A stretch of DNA of 64,000 nucleotides from Enterovibrio gelatinilyticus (GCF_028683095.1 NZ_JAJUBC010000008.1:1-64000), one strand, 5' to 3'; shown: positions 25,952-35,189, counted from the first letter of the stretch. A program made the numbers and translations. The notes: generated by a model not told the origin, from the letters alone.

Positions 25952-28495
25952 TTACTGGCCTGCATTCATCGCCTTAAGCTTGTCACCAACAGGGCCAGAA
26001 AAATTATAGCCGTCATGTTGATCCCAATTAATCGACCACGTCATCACGCCACCAAAGTTCGGATAGTTAAACGCAGGAACAACGGTGCCACAACTTGTGC
26101 GTTTGGTTAAACAATCTAGTGCATCAACGATGTTACGTGTTGGCGCTTGGCCGGAATTGGCAGAGCTTGGTCCTGACGGTAGACCAATAGCAACTTGATC
26201 ATCTCGAAGCGGCATAAACTGCGTACCATTTGCCAATTCAAATCCTTCGACCAACATCTTAGACTGGGCAACCATCATATCTACAGAGCCTTCCGGTGCT
26301 GCACCTGTTAGATACGGGTTAGGCAAACCACCATTGTTATAAAGCTGAACATGAAGCAGATCAAGCGTATCTCGCAATGCATCAATCAACGGAATGTAAG
26401 CGCCCCAAATACCAGTATACGCTACCATACCACCCTGAACATATGGGTGTTCAGGTGCCATTGTCAAGTACATATCTCCGCCCATGTTAGCTTCGATTTG
26501 TTTCAATGCACGTGGCAATCTTGCCTGAATTTCAGAGCCATGAACCAGGTTAGAGCCGCTTTCTAGGTCAATATCCAGCCCATCAAATCCCCACTCTTTA
26601 ATGATGTCGGTTAGGCTAGAAACAAACGCCGCTTCGTCGGCATCAGTGTTAAGTGTAATGGTGCCTTCCGCTCCGCCCAAAGACAGAACAAACACTTTTC
26701 CTTTCGCCTGCAACGCTGCCATTTCTTGCTTAAACACTTGCGGATCTAGCGGTGCACAACTGCTACGAATATCGCCGTTGTATAGATTGAAATGCACAGT
26801 ACCGTTACTATTGCGGTCGTTTTCCGCAAATGCGATATCTATAATATCCCATGCTTCCGACATTTCGCTAAGCTTCAACGGACAACCCGCACCATTCACG
26901 AAGTTATGCCAGTAGCCAATCAACTTATGTTTTACCGCTGATTGTTCGAACACCTTCACTGTCACACCCTGCGTTGAAGCTGTTAAGCCGCTGCTGTCCG
27001 TTGCCAAAGCTGACACGGTGAAGCTGCCCACACCGCCAGGCGTCCAGTTTGCGCTGTATGGCGCACTGGAATCCGTTGCGACGACCGAACCATCAACAAG
27101 GAAATCGACTTTAGTAACGCTACCACTAAGCGCACTCGCTTCTGCCGAGAGTGACACGACTTTACCTAAACCAAATGAACTGCCCGCAGCAGGAGACGTC
27201 AAGCTCGCCACTAATGGCTGATCACTCACGTTAACCAGTACACCTGCGGTTCCCGTGTTTCCTTCGTTATCGGTGGCCACCGCACTTAGGCTCAGTTCTC
27301 CCAAACCTTGCGCTAACCAATTCACGCTGTAAGGTGCTGTTGTATCAACACCAATGCTTTGTCCCGCAGCAAAGAACTCAACACCGTCTACACTTCCATC
27401 AGCATCCGTTGCATCGACCGATACCATCAGCGATTCACCGGCAAGCAGCGTGGCATTATCTGATGGCGCAGTGAATGTGACGGTGGGAACAATGGCGCAG
27501 ATACCTAGCTCGGTCCAAGCGTCTGTCCAATATTGACCATTTTTCGGTTCATATGCCCAAGCAGAGCTCGAAGAGCACCAGCCTGCAACATCACATTGAT
27601 ATTTATAATTACCGTTTTGGACAATCGCGCCAGCGGCATAAGAGGTTCCAGCTTTGTATGTTGGAACGCCAGCACAACCACCGCCCACAGCTTCACCAGC
27701 AACATTTACAGTGACTTCACCCGCCCAAGCAGAGAGACCATCTTGATCAATCGCTTTGGCATTAAAGGTGTGACTGCCTTCTGTCGCTAACCAGCTCAAT
27801 TCGTAGGGATCAGTATCGTCTTTACCAACCAATTGGTTATCCACATAAAAATCTACACTCGCGATCGGACCATCAGCGTCTGATGCGGTCGCTTGCAGCA
27901 ATACGTTGTCACCCACTTTGAGTTGTGACGTGCTGATAGGGTTAGTCAATTGTGCCGTTGGCGGGAAACCAAAATCAGCAGGAACAACGCTGACCTGCAC
28001 GCTCTGCTCACTGCTTGCGCCTTCGTTGTCTGTTACCACCGCTTTGATCGTGAACTGCCCTTCTGTGGCGAGCCACTCCAAGGTATATGGTGCGACATTT
28101 GCCACACCAACACTTGAACCATTCGCGAAGAATTCCACGTCACTCACCGAGCCATCAGTGTCTGATGCGGTTGCTGAGAGAGAGATGGTGTCACCGTCTG
28201 TAAATTGGGCATTATTGAGTGGGGAGGTGACTGAAACTACAGGGATAGCGTTACCCGTGGTGGAACATTGACCTAAAGCTTCCCATTCTTCCCATGGGCC
28301 TGAGTTCTCAGCTGGATTCTTTCCAGATGTCCACCACTTAGCTTTAAAGGCATTTCCTTGATGAGTGACTTGTGTGCCGCCGTTGTATACGTCTTTCGTA
28401 TCCCACGTAGGTAGAACGTTACAATCTACCGCCCACGCAGGCATTGCTGCCGTGATACTCAAAGCGACAGCTGAGTAAACCATTGTTTTGCGCAT
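25952..28495 (-). CDS. Secreted multidomain GH18 chitinase
   Basis: About 847 residues from the ATG at 28495 (AAGGAAA 8 nt upstream). Order: signal peptide (MRKTMVYSAVALSITAAMPAWA), a CBM5/12-type chitin-binding domain (about 25-75, Trp-rich: WDTKDVYNGG, AKWWTSG), two Ig-like repeats each with an xVxFFxNGxxVGxxxxxPYxxxW core, a second chitin-binding domain (about 275-330), two more Ig-like repeats, then a GH18 catalytic barrel (about 535-845) with the active-site DGLDIDLE motif near 640. It would hydrolyse chitin outside the cell. The divergent gene encodes a TRAP solute receptor. Two ChBDs and four Ig spacers suit an insoluble substrate. Confidence 0.93.
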   Translation of the reverse strand: MRKTMVYSAVALSITAAMPAWAVDCNVLPTWDTKDVYNGGTQVTHQGNAFKAKWWTSGKNPAENSGPWEEWEALGQCSTTGNAIPVVSVTSPLNNAQFTDGDTISLSATASDTDGSVSDVEFFANGSSVGVANVAPYTLEWLATEGQFTIKAVVTDNEGASSEQSVQVSVVPADFGFPPTAQLTNPISTSQLKVGDNVLLQATASDADGPIASVDFYVDNQLVGKDDTDPYELSWLATEGSHTFNAKAIDQDGLSAWAGEVTVNVAGEAVGGGCAGVPTYKAGTSYAAGAIVQNGNYKYQCDVAGWCSSSSAWAYEPKNGQYWTDAWTELGICAIVPTVTFTAPSDNATLLAGESLMVSVDATDADGSVDGVEFFAAGQSIGVDTTAPYSVNWLAQGLGELSLSAVATDNEGNTGTAGVLVNVSDQPLVASLTSPAAGSSFGLGKVVSLSAEASALSGSVTKVDFLVDGSVVATDSSAPYSANWTPGGVGSFTVSALATDSSGLTASTQGVTVKVFEQSAVKHKLIGYWHNFVNGAGCPLKLSEMSEAWDIIDIAFAENDRNSNGTVHFNLYNGDIRSSCAPLDPQVFKQEMAALQAKGKVFVLSLGGAEGTITLNTDADEAAFVSSLTDIIKEWGFDGLDIDLESGSNLVHGSEIQARLPRALKQIEANMGGDMYLTMAPEHPYVQGGMVAYTGIWGAYIPLIDALRDTLDLLHVQLYNNGGLPNPYLTGAAPEGSVDMMVAQSKMLVEGFELANGTQFMPLRDDQVAIGLPSGPSSANSGQAPTRNIVDALDCLTKRTSCGTVVPAFNYPNFGGVMTWSINWDQHDGYNFSGPVGDKLKAMNAGQ

Positions 28496-28815
28496 AATGA
28501 ATTTCCTTATTCGATAATAAGATACAGAGGATTTCCACTTTTTTCTTTCCGTGAAATATCCCAAACCCATCATGGTTAAATTTCATGCTTCCCTCCAAGT
28601 CTTGTGCGCGTTTTTTGTTCACATTTGCTACATCATTTCAAAGCTGCGGCGCAATCAATTCAGTTATATCATTCAAAATTCAGACATCAATACGGTTTAA
28701 TTTTCTTAATGTCTCATTGACTGCACTGATGACAACGTGCGTTTTGGGTTATCACTTATACCTAAACAAGGAAGGTTTACTGGCCGATAAAACCGTAAGT
28801 AAAGGAAATGCAATC
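28496..28815. promoter_or_regulatory. Divergent regulatory region, chitinase / TRAP receptor
   Basis: 320 nt between divergent starts, with SD AAGGAAA for the chitinase at one end and AAAGGA for the TRAP receptor at the other. The region is A+T-rich. I could not assign a specific operator. The open plus-strand frame through it from 28585 is taken as leader, since it does not resemble the family. Confidence 0.5.
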
Positions 28816-29853
28816 ATGATGAAATGCAACAAGTTCCTCAAAGGAATATCCCTGTCGGTCGTTTGGATAACCCTGTCCATTTGCTCAGTGTCGGCCAATG
28901 AAAACGCAGCTGAAGTATGGCGCTTCGGTCTCGAAGAAATTGAGGGGTCGGTTCAGGATATCTACGCACAAGCATTCAAGCGCAAAATAGAAGACAAATC
29001 TCAAGGAGAGATCGTCGTAGAAATATATTCCTACGGCATGTTGGGTGAATCAGAAGATTTAACAAACCTGACGGCCAATGGCACGCTTCAATTGACTCAT
29101 GCTTCAGTGGGTATTCTAGGCGCACAGATCCCCGAAGCACAGGTGTTCACCATCCCCTATCTGTTTTCCAACAACGATGACCACAATCAAGCCGTGCTCG
29201 CCAACAACCCTGCCATATACGAAATACTCGGTAATGCCCTTATCGATCAAGATCTGCGCTTGATGACACTCTACCTTGAAGGCGACATGGTTTGGTCGAC
29301 CAACAAACTTATACGAAAACCAAGCGACTTCGCCCAGTTTAAGATGCGAGTCATGAACTCATCATTAGTGATAAAAACCTTTGAGTTATTAGGTGCGACA
29401 GCTATCCCAATGCCTTATTCACAGGTGTATGGCTCGCTGCAAGCCCATATCGTAAATGGTCAAACCAACCCGATTTTTTCGATTGAAGAGATGAAATTCT
29501 ATGAAGTAACGGAGTATCTGATATGGGCTGGACAGCAGAAATTCACGACCTCCGTGCTGGCAAATCAGGCGTGGTATTTAGCTTTACCTGCACCACACAA
29601 ACTTATTCTCAACGAGACTATTGAAGAGCTCACACCCTATATTTTTGAGCAGCAGATTGCGCTTAACAACACCCAATTAGCGGCCATCAAGAAGTCAAAG
29701 CCAAGTATGGCGTTAATAAGGCTGACGAAAAAGGAACAAGCCTTGTTTAAAACGATATCTACGCCTATTCGACAGCAATTTATTCAGAACAGTGGACAAC
29801 CCGGTCAGCGTTTACTTGAAGCATTAGACAAGGCGTTAGCCACTGAAAAATAA
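28816..29853 (+). CDS. TRAP transporter solute-binding protein (DctP family), orphan
   Basis: About 345 residues from the ATG at 28816. A signal peptide (MMKCNKFLKGISLSVVWITLSICSVSA) is followed by a DctP-type periplasmic receptor: EVWRFGLEEIEGSVQDIYAQAF, FKRKIEDKSQGEIVVEIY, the FTIPYLFSN segment near residue 115, the conserved arginine strand FKMRVMNSSLVIKTFELLGA, and QTNPIF near 215. DctP receptors bind carboxylates for TRAP transporters, but no DctQ/DctM membrane genes are here. It is divergent from the chitinase, hinting at amino-sugar or chitin products; this is inference. The upstream open frame to 28585 is not used as the start. Confidence 0.85.
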   Translation: MMKCNKFLKGISLSVVWITLSICSVSANENAAEVWRFGLEEIEGSVQDIYAQAFKRKIEDKSQGEIVVEIYSYGMLGESEDLTNLTANGTLQLTHASVGILGAQIPEAQVFTIPYLFSNNDDHNQAVLANNPAIYEILGNALIDQDLRLMTLYLEGDMVWSTNKLIRKPSDFAQFKMRVMNSSLVIKTFELLGATAIPMPYSQVYGSLQAHIVNGQTNPIFSIEEMKFYEVTEYLIWAGQQKFTTSVLANQAWYLALPAPHKLILNETIEELTPYIFEQQIALNNTQLAAIKKSKPSMALIRLTKKEQALFKTISTPIRQQFIQNSGQPGQRLLEALDKALATEK

Positions 29854-30013
29854 AGGGGGTCGCCCGTATGTAAGCAGCAATACTTAAACAACCTTGTGTG
29901 CGCTTATATTTACTATCATCACTTTCTATCAAAATAGGCACGTTAATCTGAAGTGATGGTGATTCAGGTATACAATACAAAGAGTTCGCGTTGGGTTTTA
30001 AGGTGTTACTGAA

Positions 30014-30574
30014 TTGAAAGTGGTCAGCTATTTCGTTTTTGCGTTCGTTATTACGTTCACATCAAATGAAGCTTTTGCAAACAAAAAGAACCTTGAATTT
30101 GTCGATGCTATAAAACTGCATGGCTACATCGATGGTTACGGCAACCTACGCCTCAAAAATTCTAATATGACGCAACTCCCAGAGCCACTCGATGTAAAAG
30201 GCTTCCTCGATATTCAAGGCAGTAACATTACTCAATTGCCTGCAGAACTCACCGTTTCAGGCTATCTAAACGCTTCACACTCGTCACTCACTCGCGTACC
30301 GAAAGTGGATGTTGGTGGCTACATGAATTTCACTGGTTCAAAAGTTGCGGCTCTGCCTGCTGGATTGAAGGTAAAGGGAGACTTAAGTTTGGTTGATACG
30401 CCGATCACAGCACTACCAAGGCGGCTTAATGTACAAGGGAATCTGTATTTATCGAACACGCGTATTGCTAGCCTTCCGCCAGATCTGCGTGTAGGAGGCG
30501 ACCTTTATCTGAGAGGAACTAACGTGAAAACAATTCCTGAGTCGGTACGTATTGGTGGCAAGGTTTATCGGTAG
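30014..30574 (+). CDS. Exported repeat protein with LP-x-x-L-x-V-x-G-x-L repeats
   Basis: A 186-residue exported protein starting at a TTG (AAGGTG about 8 nt upstream). Signal peptide MKVVSYFVFAFVITFTSNEAFA, then about seven repeats of 20-22 residues of the form LP-x-x-L-x-V-x-G-x-L-x-L-x-x-(S/T)-x-I/V-T/A-x. The pattern is a solenoid like leucine-rich repeats or pentapeptide-type stacks. Each repeat carries one LPxxL. The role is unknown; periplasmic or surface binding is a guess. It is convergent with the PilZ gene and lies 160 nt after the TRAP receptor gene. Confidence 0.65.
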   Translation: MKVVSYFVFAFVITFTSNEAFANKKNLEFVDAIKLHGYIDGYGNLRLKNSNMTQLPEPLDVKGFLDIQGSNITQLPAELTVSGYLNASHSSLTRVPKVDVGGYMNFTGSKVAALPAGLKVKGDLSLVDTPITALPRRLNVQGNLYLSNTRIASLPPDLRVGGDLYLRGTNVKTIPESVRIGGKVYR

Positions 30575-30583
30575 TCTCTCACG

Positions 30584-30910
30584 CTACGCCACTTTTTTCG
30601 CATCGCGGAACTGTGCCATTTGAACAGAGTGGAGTTTTCTTCGCAGTGCAATCCCGTAGCGATACATCTTGCGCCCTTTTATCCTCTTCTCGCCTTTGTG
30701 TTTAATCACAACGAAGAAATTGGGCATAGAATTGACTCTTAGCTCACACTGGCCTTCATCTAGCTTCCATTCAGAAACAAAACCAATGCCCTTCTCAGAA
30801 ATATCTGTGATGGCAATATTCACGCACGGCAAAAACTTATGAGCCCAAAGCAATTGCCCTTTTACTCGTGGATTGCATATAAACCGCCGCCAACGGCGTA
30901 CTTCTTTCAT
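30584..30910 (-). CDS. PilZ-like domain protein, putative c-di-GMP effector
   Basis: A 108-residue protein with the two PilZ signatures: an N-terminal basic RxxxR-type patch (VRRWRRF) and ITDISEKGIGF matching (D/N)xSxxG about residue 34-44. The remainder is a small beta barrel ending in a basic helix. PilZ proteins bind cyclic di-GMP and control motility or surface matrix. The RxxxR spacing is approximate, so c-di-GMP binding is probable rather than certain. It converges with the repeat protein gene with only 9 nt between stops. Confidence 0.7.
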   Translation of the reverse strand: MKEVRRWRRFICNPRVKGQLLWAHKFLPCVNIAITDISEKGIGFVSEWKLDEGQCELRVNSMPNFFVVIKHKGEKRIKGRKMYRYGIALRRKLHSVQMAQFRDAKKVA

Positions 30911-31003
30911 CAGTGAACCAATTGCAGCATATCAATTGATGACATATTAACAAGCTAAGCGTCGCTCGTTCGATACAAAGGTGAGACAGAAAATCACTCA
31001 GTT

Positions 31004-31405
31004 TTACTCGTCAGGAGCCGCCTCATACAACTCCAATGGCAACCCATCAGGATCGCTAAAAAACGTAAATCGTCTAGACGTATACGGGTCAATACGAATG
31101 GGTTCACAATCCACGCCTTGCCGTTTCAACTGCTTCACCACCCGCTCAACGTCCACACATTGAAACGCTAGATGCCTTAGCCCTTGCGCTTCGGGATAAG
31201 ATGGCCTTTGGGGACTATTGGGGAAGGAAAACAGTTCCAACTGTCTGCCATCTGGCAAACCGATATCCACTTTCCATGAGTCTCTTTCGGCGCGGTAATG
31301 CTCATCCAGCAAACGTAAACCCAACACATTAAGATAGAAATGCTTTGCTCGCTCAATGTCGCTCACAATCAACGCAACATGATGTACACCAGAAATCATA
31401 CTCAT
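31004..31405 (-). CDS. VOC/glyoxalase-family protein (YaeR/GloA2-like)
   Basis: About 133 residues from the ATG at 31405 (31414 and 31480 are alternative starts). It is a single VOC module of two beta-alpha-beta-beta-beta units with the metal-ligand positions GVHHVALIVSDIERAKHFY (His), DGRQLELFSF (Glu), GLRHLAFQC (His) and GLPLELYEA (Glu), closely similar to YaeR-type proteins annotated as lactoylglutathione lyases. Activity is unproven for this subgroup. It is divergent from the 33-codon ORF and dgt, with a 27-bp inverted repeat (TGCCA-N5-TGGCA core) just upstream. Confidence 0.78.
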   Translation of the reverse strand: MSMISGVHHVALIVSDIERAKHFYLNVLGLRLLDEHYRAERDSWKVDIGLPDGRQLELFSFPNSPQRPSYPEAQGLRHLAFQCVDVERVVKQLKRQGVDCEPIRIDPYTSRRFTFFSDPDGLPLELYEAAPDE

Positions 31406-31420
31406 GACTTTCATACCCAC

Positions 31421-31447
31421 AAAATTTGCCAACAGGTGGCAAAATTT
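31421..31447. promoter_or_regulatory. Palindrome TGCCA-N5-TGGCA upstream of VOC gene
   Basis: AAAATTTGCCA and TGGCAAAATTT around ACAGG, directly upstream of the likely VOC start. Perfect 5-bp core arms with flanking A/T symmetry. An operator or a leader hairpin; it cannot be told which. Confidence 0.4.
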
Positions 31448-31627
31448 ACCACCAACGATACTGCATTCAATCAGAATCAATCAGACTCTTTTATATTGTA
31501 CTTGTAATTCAAATAGTTAAGTTATTTTAACTATTGGCATCGAGTTTGCTAATCATTTAGGTATGTCATAAACAAGATCCGATGCACCAGATTGCAAGCC
31601 AGAACGGCTGCCACAGGGAGTTTCAGA

Positions 31628-31729
31628 ATGTCAGTACCCAATCGAAAACACCAGTACATGTTTGGCTTTACGATTTTCACCATAGGTTTCATCGCCGGAG
31701 TCGCTGTGCTGACACACGCATTCAACTAG
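31628..31729 (+). CDS. Small single-span membrane protein, 33 residues
   Basis: A short ORF encoding MSVPNRKHQYMFGFTIFT then an Ile/Gly/Val-rich tail ending HAFN. A GGGAG SD lies 7-8 nt before the ATG. The composition (charged N-terminus, one hydrophobic stretch of about 20 residues) fits a genuine single-span small membrane protein. It lies between the VOC gene and dgt on the plus strand, 134 nt upstream of the dgt start. Function unknown. Confidence 0.6.
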   Translation: MSVPNRKHQYMFGFTIFTIGFIAGVAVLTHAFN

Positions 31730-31863
31730 CCAACCTCGTCGTTTGTTTCAGGCTGGATTGACGTGATTCGCCTTCATGACAGTGAACGCGAATGGCACTA
31801 TATACATTCGGTTCTTCCGCAGCTAAGGTGATGAAATAACGTTTCTTAGTGTCAGGAAGCCAA

Positions 31864-33324
31864 ATGTCCGCGATCGATTTCAGCAAAAAAGTTAGTCTCG
31901 CCCGCCCTCACCCATTTGGAAGCGATCTACAAAGAGCTTTAGAAAGTGATCGGGGACGCATTATCAATTCAGCCCCAATACGTCGCTTACAGCAAAAAAC
32001 CCAAGTCTTTCCGTTAGAACGAAACTCCGCCGTTCGCAGTCGCCTCACGCATTCACTCGAAGTGCAGCAAGTCGGTCGTTTTATCGTCCATACCATTTAC
32101 GACAAATTGACCGATGAACAGAAACGACAATATGGGCTCTACGGGCTTGATCGCGCTATCGAATCCTTGGTGGAGATGGCCTGTCTAATGCACGATATGG
32201 GTAACCCGCCCTTTGGTCACTGCGGTGAAGATGCTATAAACCGCTGGTTTGAACAACACCTGACTCAACTCAAACCCATGGAGGAGTTGGTTGAATCACT
32301 TCCAGCACCATCACTTAATCCCATTGTTCATGAGCTTTGCCACTTTGACGGTAACGCTCAGGCAATTCGATTGGTTCACTCACTTCATCGTTTCAACCTG
32401 ACTTACAGCCAAGCCGCGGCGGTATTGAAGTACACTCGCCCCGCCACTGAATCAAAACAAGAAGTGCCTGAGAATAAAAGCTATCTCACCAAGAAAGTCG
32501 GTTACTACGCAACAGAAGCCAGCTATGTGGAAGACATGATGGCAGCGCTTGATATGGCGAAATACTGTCGTCACCCCCTGAGCTATATCATGGAAGCCGC
32601 CGATGACATCTCTTATTGCTTAGCGGATCTTGAAGATGCTGTTGAAAAGCGGATTCTGTCGCTTGAAGCGCTTACAGACCACCTTAAACGAACTTATGAG
32701 AGTATCGAGCCAGACAATCGCCCGATCAAAGGCAACCAAACATTCAATGATCTTTTGAATCGTGTTTATGACGAAGCTCAAGTTGACGAAATCAGTAGAA
32801 CCCACAAATTTTTCATCAAGTTACGTGTCGTGATGGTACATCCACTGGTTAACCACGCCGCAAAACAATTTACCGACCATATCGAAAATGTCTTTACCGG
32901 TGAATTCAACCGTGCATTGATCGAAGACGATAGCCAGTTTCACGCTATCGCTAAAACGTTTAAGCAAGTTGCTATTAATCACGTCTTCAATGATCAAGAG
33001 GTGGAAACACTAGAATTGCAGGGTTACAAGATTATTGGTGGTTTGCTCGATCAGTACCGACCTTTACTTGAACTACCAAGAGAAGATTTTCTGAAAATCG
33101 TTGAAGGTGAAGGGCGCTACTATCCCGTTGAACGGAGACTATTCAACAAGCTCTCACGCAAACATGTTGCTGCTTATACGCTAGCTAGGAAAGAGCAAGC
33201 CACCATAGCAAACCCTGCCTTATGGGAGTTCTACCTTCGTTGCCGATTACTGCAAGATTATATAAGTGGCATGACCGATCAATTTGCTTTTGATGAATAC
33301 AAATCACTCATGGTGAGCGGTTAG
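31864..33324 (+). CDS. dgt: Deoxyguanosinetriphosphate triphosphohydrolase-like HD protein
   Basis: About 486 residues from the ATG at 31864 (AGGAAG 8 nt upstream; a GTG at 31849 is also in frame). The HD-domain signatures are present: N-terminal DLQRALESDRGRIINSAPIRRLQQKTQVFPLE, then RSRLTHSLEVQQVGR (first His), the CLMHDMGNPPFGHCGE motif (HD pair plus Gly loop) near residue 107, and the EAADDISYCLADLEDA Asp near 245. Dgt cleaves dGTP to deoxyguanosine and triphosphate and lowers the dGTP pool. Length and motif order match the E. coli-type Dgt. It converges with a TetR gene. Confidence 0.9.
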   Translation: MSAIDFSKKVSLARPHPFGSDLQRALESDRGRIINSAPIRRLQQKTQVFPLERNSAVRSRLTHSLEVQQVGRFIVHTIYDKLTDEQKRQYGLYGLDRAIESLVEMACLMHDMGNPPFGHCGEDAINRWFEQHLTQLKPMEELVESLPAPSLNPIVHELCHFDGNAQAIRLVHSLHRFNLTYSQAAAVLKYTRPATESKQEVPENKSYLTKKVGYYATEASYVEDMMAALDMAKYCRHPLSYIMEAADDISYCLADLEDAVEKRILSLEALTDHLKRTYESIEPDNRPIKGNQTFNDLLNRVYDEAQVDEISRTHKFFIKLRVVMVHPLVNHAAKQFTDHIENVFTGEFNRALIEDDSQFHAIAKTFKQVAINHVFNDQEVETLELQGYKIIGGLLDQYRPLLELPREDFLKIVEGEGRYYPVERRLFNKLSRKHVAAYTLARKEQATIANPALWEFYLRCRLLQDYISGMTDQFAFDEYKSLMVSG

Positions 33325-33337
33325 TCCACGGGTGCTA

Positions 33338-33961
33338 TCACGCCGGAAAGACATAGCCATAACCGCGAAGAAATACCTCGACACTTTTGCGGAGATAAGC
33401 ACGACGAGTCGCCTCGTCTTCGCCCGCATCGAAGCCAAAGAATCCCCAATATACTGGGCGCCCATGCAACATAAGTAAAAGTTGCATGGCAGCGCCTTCT
33501 GTATCATCACAATAAGGAAGAAGCCCATTCGCAACCAATTTATTGAAATAGTCACTGAGCAACATGACATTTCGCTTCGGCCCTTGCTCTAGAAATATCT
33601 TGGCAATTTCAGGATGAGTATCAGACTGGCGAATCGTGTTCTGAAACGTATTACGCGCCTCATCGCCGAGCAACATACTTTGAAAAAGCCAAGCGTATTC
33701 ATTCAACACCTCACTGGCTGAACGCTCATCACTCATCAAGTCCCAATTCAAACCTGATTTCATGCACTTTTCGATGATGCAGGTTTCAAAGAGTTGGTCT
33801 TTATTAGAAAAGTGCGCATATACCGTTTGCTTGCTCACTTGAGCATGTTCGGCGATCGCATCCATAGAAATGCCATAGCCTTGCTTTGAAAAAAGCTCTA
33901 TCGCAGCACTAAGGATCTGTTTTCTCTTCTGCTCTTTACGCTGACTCAGATGCGTAGTCAT
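33338..33961 (-). CDS. TetR/AcrR repressor of the adjacent RND pump
   Basis: A 207-residue TetR protein: helix-turn-helix at residues 14-58 (ILSAAIELFSKQGYGISM, IAEHAQVSKQTVYAHFSNK), then a helical ligand-binding domain with the C-terminal region typical of the AcrR/TetR_C group. It is divergent from the RND adaptor-pump operon, with two matching palindromes in the 133-nt gap, so autorepression and repression of the pump are strongly suggested by layout. Drugs or host/marine metabolites would be the inducers; none can be named. Confidence 0.88.
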   Translation of the reverse strand: MTTHLSQRKEQKRKQILSAAIELFSKQGYGISMDAIAEHAQVSKQTVYAHFSNKDQLFETCIIEKCMKSGLNWDLMSDERSASEVLNEYAWLFQSMLLGDEARNTFQNTIRQSDTHPEIAKIFLEQGPKRNVMLLSDYFNKLVANGLLPYCDDTEGAAMQLLLMLHGRPVYWGFFGFDAGEDEATRRAYLRKSVEVFLRGYGYVFPA

Positions 33962-34001
33962 TGGTGTTCCTTGAATGAAACGTCCTAAAATTATTACCCA
34001 A

Positions 34002-34063
34002 TCAAACTAGACAGTCCAGTTTGATTGTTCTATTTTTAATCAAAGTGGACTGGACAGTCTAGT
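34002..34063. promoter_or_regulatory. Twin TetR operators between repressor and RND genes
   Basis: Site 1 (34002-34024): arms TCAAACTAGAC and GTCCAGTTTGA around a central A, one mismatch. Site 2 (34049-34063): arms ACTGGAC and GTCTAGT around A. Both share ACTrGAC-A-GTCyAGT. Centres are 43 bp apart, about four helical turns, so two dimers could bind the same face. Confidence 0.75.
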
Positions 34064-34094
34064 CTAATATTAAACGGACATTGAGTATTTCGCC

Positions 34095-35189
34095 ATGCAT
34101 AGGTTTGCCCGCTCGCTTGTTTTTGTCACTACGCTCTCGCTTCTATCAGCATGTGGAAGTGAAAGCAACGCAGAGACCGAAACACACTCAGAGAATATTC
34201 CTGTTGTCACAACGCTTGCTGTCGAAATGTCTCCCGGATATAGCGTGAATCGTGAATTTGTCGGCACAGTACAAGCGGGACAAAACGCAAAACTAGGTTT
34301 TGAGCTTGGCGGAAAAGTAAACGCTCTAATGGTCGATGTTGGTGACTCAGTTAAAAAAGGCGAACCATTAATCGCCTTAGACACCCAATTGTTAGATACC
34401 GAAACTCAGCAATTATCAGCACAATTAGAACAACTCGATGCCCAACTCGCCCTCATTCAAAACAACCTCCAGCGCCAACGCCAATTAAAGAAAAAAGGGT
34501 TTAGTGCAGATGCAGAGATTGATTCCCTGACAAGCCAGCGCGACGCCTTAAAAGCCAATGTTCGACAACTTGAAGCGTCGTTGGCATCCACCGAGTTACG
34601 AAAAGAAAAATCCACCATCTACGCTCCGTACAACGGGAAGATCAGCCAAAGATTCGTGTCGCATGGCGATGTCGTTAATGTTGGCGCTCCAACCCTGACG
34701 CTTTTAGCCGATTCACAGAAAGAAGCGCAAATCGGCGTTCCTGTCACCGTGTTAGCTGACGTCAACCAAATGTCTCATCCCGTTATTCGCGTTCGCGATG
34801 AGCAATACCCTGCCACATTATTGAATCCTGGCGCAGACATTGATATGCGATCTCGCACTGTCACATTGCGGTTTCTACTTCCTGAACAAACATCTGTACT
34901 GAATGGCGAACTGGCGTACCTGCAATACAACCATCACACGCCTCAACCGGGCTTTTGGATGCCCATCACAGGCATCACTGACGGCCTACGCGGGATGTGG
35001 AACGTTTATGCAGCCCTGCCCTCAGACGACGGAGAGCATCACATTTCACGTCGTTCGGTGCAGGTTCTTCATGCTGACGACAGCAATGCGTTTGTTTCTG
35101 GAGCGATTGGCAACGGGGAATTGGTGGTTATAGAAGGCGTACATCGCATCGTTTCCGGCCAGCAGGTTAACGTCGCAGCGGAGAAATGA
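34095..35189 (+). CDS. RND efflux periplasmic adaptor (lipoprotein)
   Basis: A 364-residue HlyD/AcrA-type membrane fusion protein. The signal has a lipobox (LSAC with Cys at about residue 21), placing it as an inner-membrane or periplasm-facing lipoprotein. Then the order is a lipoyl-like beta domain (GFELGGKVNALMVDVGDSVKKGEPL), a helical hairpin (about 100-170, IDSLTSQRDALKANVRQLEAS), and the second lipoyl half (IYAPYNGKISQRFVSHGDVVNVG), then a beta barrel. It bridges the pump at 35186 and an outer membrane channel (TolC type, not in the window). The stop overlaps the pump start (ATGATG). Confidence 0.9.
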   Translation: MHRFARSLVFVTTLSLLSACGSESNAETETHSENIPVVTTLAVEMSPGYSVNREFVGTVQAGQNAKLGFELGGKVNALMVDVGDSVKKGEPLIALDTQLLDTETQQLSAQLEQLDAQLALIQNNLQRQRQLKKKGFSADAEIDSLTSQRDALKANVRQLEASLASTELRKEKSTIYAPYNGKISQRFVSHGDVVNVGAPTLTLLADSQKEAQIGVPVTVLADVNQMSHPVIRVRDEQYPATLLNPGADIDMRSRTVTLRFLLPEQTSVLNGELAYLQYNHHTPQPGFWMPITGITDGLRGMWNVYAALPSDDGEHHISRRSVQVLHADDSNAFVSGAIGNGELVVIEGVHRIVSGQQVNVAAEK

